Below are positions 57,397-64,000 of a stretch of 64,000 bases of DNA, in pieces. The DNA is from Ixodes scapularis (lineage: Eukaryota; Arthropoda; Arachnida; Ixodida; Ixodidae), in NCBI RefSeq assembly GCF_016920785.2, contig NW_024609857.1:129263094-129327093 (forward strand). Direction: 5' to 3'. A program made the position numbers and the translations under genes. Position 1 is the first letter of the stretch; each line of letters begins with the position of its first letter. The notes beneath the pieces were generated by a model. It saw only the letters and a list, made by a program, of their open reading frames with translations. It was not told the DNA's origin and did no database searches.

Positions 57397-58190
57397 TAAA
57401 TGGAAACTGAAGCGGTTTCGTATTCGTGAAAAAAAAACAAAAAACAAAAAAAAAAAAACACTCAAATTACCTTTATTTGACCTCCGGATCACGAATATTG
57501 AGATCATTTTTTAATTTGGTGCAAGGAGGCTGCAGAACGTAATTATCAAAGTGCCGCTGAGGCCCCTTCTTCCTGGAGCATGACCTGATATCCAGAGTTT
57601 TCGGAATCTCTGCTCTGGCGCATCTTCAGCGCCTATCAAAGCTATTCCCGTGCACTCTCGCTATTAAAAACAAAAGTTAAAAAAAAAGAAGCCATGACTG
57701 ATGTCAGAGTGCGGGGGAACTTAGGGTGCCTTCATGTGCGTTTAGGGTGAAGACATCTGGCCATTTCGTCCCACACTTTATTTTTCTTTTTTTGTTCAGA
57801 AGCGCGTAAAAGAGCGTGTCCCGGAACGCGTTTGTAGCGCTGACTGTGCTATGGCGACATTTTGTTTTCGTCGATTTATTTGTATTTTACCCACGAGCGC
57901 GTGCTGTCGGCATCGGATACTACAAAGGGTGGCATCACCCTAAGCGGAAGGACATTGAGGCACCCTAGGTGAACTATATACCTGGCAAGCTTGCAATGTC
58001 ACGCTCTGCCCACACGAGCGACACGCGCTTGGCGGCCCAAAAGATCTGTGTGTGACGCAACGACTGATCGGTGGTTTTTCGTGTTTTCTCGAGTTGAGTT
58101 ACATCTTCGGGGAAAACGAACGTGATATCCAGATTAACGGGAAAAATACTCTAGAACTCACCTCTACCTCGTTTTTTTTCTTTTTTTTCG
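57397..58190 (+). repeat. Dispersed repeat family D, copy 2, interrupted
   Basis: Same orientation as 14325-14835, with a 246-bp insertion at 57722-57967. The joined copy reads across as GGGGGAACT then ATATACCTGGCAA, as in copy 1. Confidence 0.85.
57722..57967. mobile_element. hAT-type MITE with 8-bp duplication
   Basis: Starts TAGGGTGCCTTCATG; the complement of its end is TAGGGTGCCTCAATG. Flanks GGGGAACT (57714-57721) and GGTGAACT (57968-57975) differ at one position: an 8-bp duplication, typical of hAT. The empty site exists in repeat family D copy 1 (near 14606-14620). Non-coding, 246 bp. Confidence 0.88.
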
Positions 58191-58399
58191 ACAACCTCTT
58201 TAGGTTTTTTTTAAGTGAAGGCTCGGTTCACAGATTCGAAGGTGATTTTTCCTCCTCATCCGTCAAAAGGCCGGTGAACTTTTCCCCGCATATGACTGTT
58301 TTCCGGTGACTTTCTCTCCGGCGAGCTTACCTCCGGTGAGCTTTTCTGAGGTCAGCTTTTCTCCGCCGCGCCGTTCACACACTGGGCCACCGATCCAAT

Positions 58400-59375
58400 A
58401 CCGCCCGAAGAGCATAAAAAAAAATAAAAAAAATATATAACGGCATGTAACCAGGAAGCCTGGTTAGAAATAACAAAGACCGGCACGCGAACAAGGAAAG
58501 CCCGAGGCCTGTTTCTTTCTTGTTGTTATATTTTGTTTCCCTAGCCGTTTTGCTTCATCCATTTTGTTTTGCTTCCCGCCTCCTCTCGCCGCGCAGCCCG
58601 TCAGCGTCCACCCACATCCACTTCGTCGAACCGTTCGCCCCCGCTTCGCCCCGAGAACTCGGAAGCGGATTCTCCGAAAGAGGCCAACACACGCGCCGCT
58701 TTCGACAATTACCGCCGCCTTTCTCCGGACTAACAACGCAAAAACACACGCACAGACAGACACACACACATGCGCGGGCGCGTTGATTGAGTCGTCGATC
58801 GAGGCTTCCTGCACGCTGACACGGCGGCGGCAGTGCAACTTTTAAGACGACGGCACCGGCAGGGCGCGCGACCGCTGTTCTCTGCGTCCGCGTGCCTCGT
58901 CGAAGTGGGTTTCTGGGCACCGTAAAAAAGAGCGCGCTCGCTCTAAAGCGCGTGCTTTCTTTGGTGGGTGAGCAAAGCGTTTCAATGGCGCCTTTTTTGT
59001 TTTTTTCTCGGTTCGTTTGACGATTTTGTTTTGCTTGTTTCGTCGGTAATAAGGTTGTGGGACGTGACGTTGCGGCGCGTCGTTACCGAAAGAAGAGGCT
59101 CGAGATACCGGTTTTGGCTTCCTTCTGTTTTCGCTACCCTTCACCAGCTGCTGTCAGCCGTTGTACGCGATCCATTCACTGCCCAATTTAACTTGTTAAA
59201 AAACAACTTGTCTAAAAAAAGCAAAAAAAAACAAAAAACAGCTAGGCTCTTCTGCACAAGCTATATAGCCGACCCTCCTTCGTACAATATATTGTCCTGG
59301 CGTGTTAAATCACAATCCAGTTCAAACTAATCGTATTACTTAGAAGGAAAAAAAACGCACCACAGGAAAAGAAGC
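58400..59375. other. Stretch without recognisable gene
   Basis: 58500-58900 is GC-rich with chance frames on both strands and a short CACACA run. No domain recognised. Confidence 0.4.
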
Positions 59376-59376
59376 C

Positions 59377-59409
<33 letters not shown>

Positions 59410-59413
59410 ACGC

Positions 59414-59476
<63 letters not shown>
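59376..59476. repeat. (CA)n microsatellite
   Basis: About 100 bp of CA with a few CACG interruptions at 59399-59419. It abuts the next palindromic element. Confidence 0.97.
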
Positions 59477-59479
<3 letters not shown>

Positions 59480-59922
59480 GCAAAATGCCCCTCCAAAAAA
59501 GTTAGTTTTTTCTGCCGCAAAAATAAGCTATGCATTATTGAACGCCTATTACCTACCCAAATGTAGCCTTAGCTGTCCGAACCAGATGCCAGTTTCAGCG
59601 CCAACCGTCATCTTATTGAAAAGTTACCAGTGATTTTTTGAAATTTGCAATGAGAAAATGGGGCCCCTTGTTCGCCTGTTTTCGTTAACTGGCGCCAATG
59701 AGCTCCGTGTATAATAAGAGGTCCATTGGCCGCCGTTTTCTCATTGAAAGTTTCAGAAAATCGCTTACAAGTTTTGAATAAGATAACGGTTAGTGCTGAA
59801 ACTTTGGCGTCTGGTTTCAACCTCTAGTGCTACATTCGCGCCGAGAATGAGGGTTCGGCGATGCGTAGTTTATCTCTGCGGTGAGTAAAACCTCGTAAAT
59901 TCTTTTCGGTGACACCCTGTAT
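59477..59922. mobile_element. Palindromic MITE family E, complete copy
   Basis: The left arm (AAGCTATGCATTATTGAACGC, CCAGATGCCAGTTTCAGC, GAAAACGGTCATCTTATT-like) pairs with the right arm (GCTGAAACTTTGGCGTCTGG, GCGATGCGTAGTTTATCTC) over about 155 bp per arm. The right end is GGTGACACCCTGTA followed by TATA, a terminus style common in Tc1/mariner-type MITEs. The left terminus is altered next to the (CA)n tract. Confidence 0.78.
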
Positions 59923-60821
59923 ATATATTCAGGGTAAACAAAGGTGGAAAAGAGCACTATTGAAATGTTCACATGTCTGCCAAGATTCGCAAGAATCTAA
60001 AAGCCTTTTTGATGGCGATCATAGCAGCAGTCCGTGATGTTGAAGTTCTTAACCCGTCGATGTTAGTCGCCGCTTCTGAGTCGGTTTGAGGTCCTCTGTA
60101 AAGGAGCCGTCGCTGCACCAAGGGTCAGGCAGCGTCTTGCACCGGTCTCTGTTGGTGGCAGTGCAACCTGGGGTTTAGGTGCGGTTCCTAATCTCTAGAG
60201 GTACCTTCGGGTCGCCGCGGAGAGTAATTGTGACCACTTCGTGTCACCACTGATTCCGCCTCGCACTTCTTTTTTCCCGAGGTTTCTCAAGTCGCTGCCG
60301 AGACTACCTGCGACACAAGAGGCTCTCGTTCTCGGCGAGTTCGTCCGCCACAATCTGCTCGTCGCCAATTTTGTGGTTCTTGTGTGATTCTCTTTTCCTT
60401 GAGCAACCCCAAACTTCCTCCTCTTATATCTCCTCGCGTAACGTGACAATTATTTAACTACCATTGCAACATCGCCTCTAAAACGCCAAATACATGTACG
60501 CAAAAAAAAGAGAAAAAGTCCGACGGCTTGCACGATTTGTCGGTAGCATGAACGAGCCCAAACGGGCACTAGTTACTCGAAGTTTCACGTCAATGCACCT
60601 TATGCTGCGGTCGACCAACGCCTGGTCGAATTCGGTAAACTCTCCGACGCGTGGTACGGCCCGTCGGATGTTTCGGCATGCATTGTGTGGCGCTAATCCT
60701 CTCTCCTACGTCATCCGAGACACAAAAACTCACCGTACGTAGCGGCCACACACGCCAAGGGCACTCGATGGACATCCGATAAATGCCATTGCTCCGCTTT
60801 TAATGCGTTAGTATTAGAACG
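59923..60821. other. Stretch without recognisable gene
   Basis: Short frames only; no domain, RNA or repeat boundary recognised. Confidence 0.4.
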
Positions 60822-61006
60822 CTCGTTTTGACGAAAACCCGGCGGTGTGTTTCGCTTTTCAGCGCCGGGGAGAAAAGGAGGAGGAGAGGGTGACGCGTGC
60901 GACGCTGAGATTGGTCCGAAGCGCTGACTGCAGCACGCGTCAACCTTTTCTTCCCTCCCCGGCACTGACAAACTGACAGACACCACAGGGTTTTCGCCAA
61001 AACAAG
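60822..61006. mobile_element. Palindromic MITE, diverged arms
   Basis: CGTTTTGACGAAAACCC, GCGCCGGGGAGAAAAG and GACGCGTGCG on the left pair with CGCACGCGTCAACC-like, CCTCCCCGGCACTGAC and GGGTTTTCGCCAAAAC on the right. Non-coding. Confidence 0.72.
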
Positions 61007-63755
61007 CTTTTTCTTTTTCGTTAAAGGAGCGTCGCAGGCGCGGAGCCAGAGATGAGGAGGCGCCGCGGCACAGTGGAATGCAGGCGTGCTCAGTTGACGC
61101 TCTGCCGTCGTTCTTCGCTCTGGGTTTCCGTAGTAGCGGTGCTTGGGCCGTGATGTATGTGTGTGTAGTTAAAACGATGGATGCGGTGCCCTCAACGAAT
61201 GATATTCAGGAGTCTCACCAGGAGTGGTATGGATGTGGTTCTTTCCAGTAGCGATATGGATGACCGTATCCAAGGACGTCGACGCACTGCGACAGACAGA
61301 GTACAAAAATGGGGTGAAAAAAGTTACAGGAAGATCCATTCGTGGATTTCTAGGGAATCCGGTAGCGTGACAAAGTGGGAAACGCCACACGCGTCCCCCT
61401 TCGAGAATCGCTAACGCTTACACCGTAACGAGGCCAAAAAGAGGCAGGAAAATTAGTAGAAGTAAAAGAGAAAGACAGAACACAATAGTAAAGGGGTCAG
61501 CGTTAGTCATTCCCCAGGAAGGACGTGTGTGCCGTTTCCCAAGGGTCATGCAAACGCATTCCCTAATAATCCATCAATAGATCTTCCTGTATTTTTTTAA
61601 TTTTTCATCGAGAACGAGGGCAACCGATACCTTGAGGGGTCGGATGCTTGCACGAGAAAACGTCCGTCATGTCGTGAAAGGCGTCAGAAAACAATATATC
61701 TTTAGTGCGCAGATTGCGTACCGAGAAACTCATAATTTCATATGATTCAATTCCACGCCATTTCGAAATTAAAAAAAAGAAAAGTGCAACACCTCTTTTT
61801 TTTTGAACTGAAAAAGGCGTGCTTGAGTGTGCTGTACCGTTATTAAAAAAATTAGTTGGTTCGACCATTTCAAGGTGGATTGTATAGATAGGACTGAGGA
61901 TTTTTGAATCTGGTTCGATAATTTATCTATGTGGTATAAAAAAATAGCAAGGGCGTTCAGACAAGTATAGTTATGCTTTGATATGTCTCAAGGTCATTCA
62001 TGCACACTTGCAGCTCGATGTGAGTATAAAATGCCAAGAGACAGAATGCCAGAAGATTCTTTACGCGAATGAAGTAAAACATGCTAAATATAAAGCAACG
62101 TTCAGCAATAGAAAAAAAAAAGAAAATAAAAAAGATTTATGAACGCATGACTACAGTTGACTGTGGCTCTGCCCTACCATACAAGGAAGCAAAAATTTGG
62201 CAAGAATTTTAAAGGAAAACTGTGATCAATTCCAAGAAACTCGAGTGAATGGTAGTATATATTCCTAGGTAGGTAATAAACGGTTCTATGCAATTTCTTT
62301 TTAAAAAAGTGCAATATTGACCACACATTCTTCGTTTAAAGCTCACCACAAACCGAAATCGAAACCTTTCCTGCGGCAGGCAACATTGCTCCTGTGTCGT
62401 CACACCCATGCTGTAACTACGTGGTACAAATTGTGACGTCGCGTTCCAGGCAGTTGGGCGCAACTCGGCGCAAGGGCGAAAATGTTTTCTGCTACGATAT
62501 GCAGTCCGATACACCCGACAATGCCGGTACTACCGCTGCCGGAACTCGCGTTTTATTTTAAAAAAAAAGGCAAGTTTTTCCAAGGGCTTGTTTTGAAAAT
62601 ATTAGTAGAAAAGGAAGTTCAGCGCACGTAAATATTATTGAAGTTAATGCAAGGGTGCAAGCGAGCTGGTAAAAAAACTAATTTTTGTTTTTAACTTTGG
62701 AGAGTAGGGAAACAGAAGGATAGGCCAACACGAAGCTCCAAACACAGCTAAGGTTTCTTTCACAAAACACAACCGTGAACCGACAATTAAGACAAAGAAC
62801 CCGAACTGGCTTTTGGCCTGTTCGGTTTGGCAGCCGGTTGTAAGACGTCACTAGGGGCTTAAGAACCGGTCTTGTTTCTCAGTCAGTTTTAGACAAACGC
62901 AAGTTCGTGAACCGGCCTTAAAACGCACTCGAGACATAGCTCCACGTTTCGTGTCCGGTTTCAACTGTCGTTGAGAGAAACGGAGAAGTTTACAAAGCCC
63001 TGAAAATTGTGGTCGGTTTGCCTTGCTGCATACCCGATCCGGAGGAATACCATGGAGCCAGCGGTTCAAGAAGAAGAAACTACCTTTAATTTGACATGGA
63101 TGAGCCGATCAATACCCAGCCCAGTGGCCCGTAGTCGGGCACCTGGGCTGGGGAGCCGCCAGGGTGTCACAAAGTATAGCTTTTTCTCTGGATTGTCTTG
63201 ACTTGAGGTCCCTCCACTTCCTTGTGAATACCAACCGAAGTTTCCTACATATCATCTATTTTTGTGCGCGAACGTTTGTTGATAAGACAAACGTACCACT
63301 AAATTTCTAAAGTAATTTGTAAATTGAGTAGAATTTACTCGGAAAATATTTCAGGTGAACTACTAATTACTGAAATAAAAATACATTTGAAAGTTTGCCA
63401 ATTACACAGAAAAGTAGTTAAACTACAGTAAATTGAGTGGAGTAGCTGAATTCCTTAAAAGTCTGGTTCTAACAACGCTTATGCTATGTCAGAGGGTCGC
63501 GAGACTCCACTTCTACCAGGAGAATTTGGAGATGCTCTGGGAAGATCGCAAATTGTTTTATGATTTGGTGAATGAGGATGCGACTTCGGTCTGTCACAGA
63601 GATCCTGAGTTTCAAGGCCGAAGAGTCTCCCGGCAAACGTATAGGAACTATCTTCTTGAATGTTGAATGATTTTGCGTCTGGATTTCATGCCATAAAAGA
63701 TACCTCTAAGGGAAGAGAGTTATGTCAATGCAATTATCGCTTTGCGGAAATAAAT
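61007..63755. other. Stretch without recognisable gene
   Basis: Short frames on both strands. The 77-codon frame at 63433-63666 looks protein-like but matches no family I know. About 63300-63430 carries AAGTAATTTG and TAATTACTGAAAT motifs of a dispersed AT-rich repeat. Confidence 0.4.
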
Positions 63756-63759
63756 CAAG

Positions 63760-64000
63760 GCGAGAACAAGAGGAAAGCAGACAGCAGACGTGCTCCTTCA
63801 CGATAATGCGCCGGTTCACGGTCATGTCAATCACATCCTGCCATCCGATAATGTGCGTTCTTGCAACTTAACCTTCCACCCTACACTCCTGACCTGGTCT
63901 CCCTCAGGAAATTTGTTGTCCCGAGTTACACATAAATTTCTCCGTTCACAGCGGGTTTCAGGCGGTGAAGATGTCAAGACCGCTCTGACGTCCTGGTTTG
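63760..64000 (+). pseudogene. Mariner-like transposase fragment at window edge
   Basis: Reads VLLHDNAPVHGHVNH (63790-63834), with the second catalytic Asp of HDN. Then come a diverged LTFHPTLLTWSPSGN block (for HPPYSPDLAPSD), FLRSQRVSGGEDVKTAL and TSWF, the order found after the DDD core of mariner transposases. The upstream transposase part was not recognised and the downstream end lies outside the window. Opposite strand and different sequence from the two mariners at 15-17 kb. Confidence 0.78.

Larger units (their letters stand above)
56651..58370. mobile_element. Foldback-like element with inverted tandem-repeat ends
   Basis: The left end (about 56660-56752) is an array of a ~16-bp unit close to GGAGAAAAGCTCACC. 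The right end (about 58265-58365) is the same unit array inverted (CCGGTGAGCTTTTCT, TCAGCTTTTCTCCG). It splits an S1 SINE, with CGTTCA on both sides (56645-56650, 58372-58377). Inverted termini built of short tandem repeats are a hallmark of foldback elements. No transposase recognised; the interior holds repeat family D with a MITE inside. Confidence 0.75.

Noticed and set aside
59305..59535. Cys-Val repeat protein on the minus strand
   Set aside because: Translation of the (CA)n microsatellite.
63433..63666. 77-codon frame as an extension of the mariner transposase
   Set aside because: It does not resemble the mariner N-terminal or first-Asp blocks, so I could not join it to the fragment at 63760.

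Overview
The window looks like hard-tick (ixodid) nuclear DNA, or a close chelicerate relative. Evidence: a Ruka-type tRNA-derived SINE (29650-29898), many copies of a second tRNA-derived SINE, mariner, CR1-like and L1/Tx1 retroelements, a K02A2.6-like Gypsy element, long A/T tracts and no bacterial gene layout. I recognise no host protein-coding gene. Every coding stretch I can name belongs to a transposable element, so this is a repeat-rich intergenic (or very large intronic) region.

Layout. 1-14 kb: dispersed repeats, one SINE split by a palindromic MITE, a possible TIR element (2.7-4.1 kb), more palindromes (8.07, 9.74 kb) and a tRNA-like relic (11.2 kb). 14-17.3 kb: two sibling palindromic MITEs around a dead mariner, then a second dead mariner. 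19.0-23.0 kb: palindrome, a LINE 3' tail ending in (ATT)n, and two related 5'-truncated CR1-like LINEs back to back. 23.4-25.4 kb: a 1,993-bp PIF/Harbinger-like element with TTA duplications. 25.6-30.0 kb: a large inverted repeat (arms about 0.61 kb) whose left arm holds a 5'-truncated L1/Tx1 LINE (intact 701-codon ORF, 16-bp target duplication) and whose right arm holds a Ruka-like SINE (12-bp duplication). Each arm keeps the empty site of the other arm's insertion. 31.6-32.0 kb: Helitron-associated ORF fragment. 34.06-34.62 kb: TIR element with TAA duplications. 35.7-36.8 kb: head-to-tail SINE array, 310-bp period. 37.0-40.2 kb: a complete but defective Gypsy LTR retrotransposon (143/145-bp LTRs, CTACC duplication, no gag or protease, broken pol). 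43.7-44.8 kb: LINE relic on the minus strand. 49.2-51.2 kb: palindromic MITE split by a LINE that itself carries an insertion. 51.4-53.7 kb: hAT-like element. 56.5-58.4 kb: a SINE split by a foldback-like element with inverted arrays of a ~16-bp unit, which holds another repeat, which holds a hAT-type MITE. 59.4-61.0 kb: (CA)n and two more palindromes. 63.76 kb to the end: a third mariner, cut by the window edge.

The main story is nested transposition whose order can be read from target duplications and empty sites. Least like a familiar textbook element are the foldback-like element at 56.65-58.37 kb and the large inverted repeat at 25.6-30.0 kb. I see no evidence of a new enzymatic or defence system. 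All alignments were done by eye; boundaries given as approximate may be off by tens of bases.
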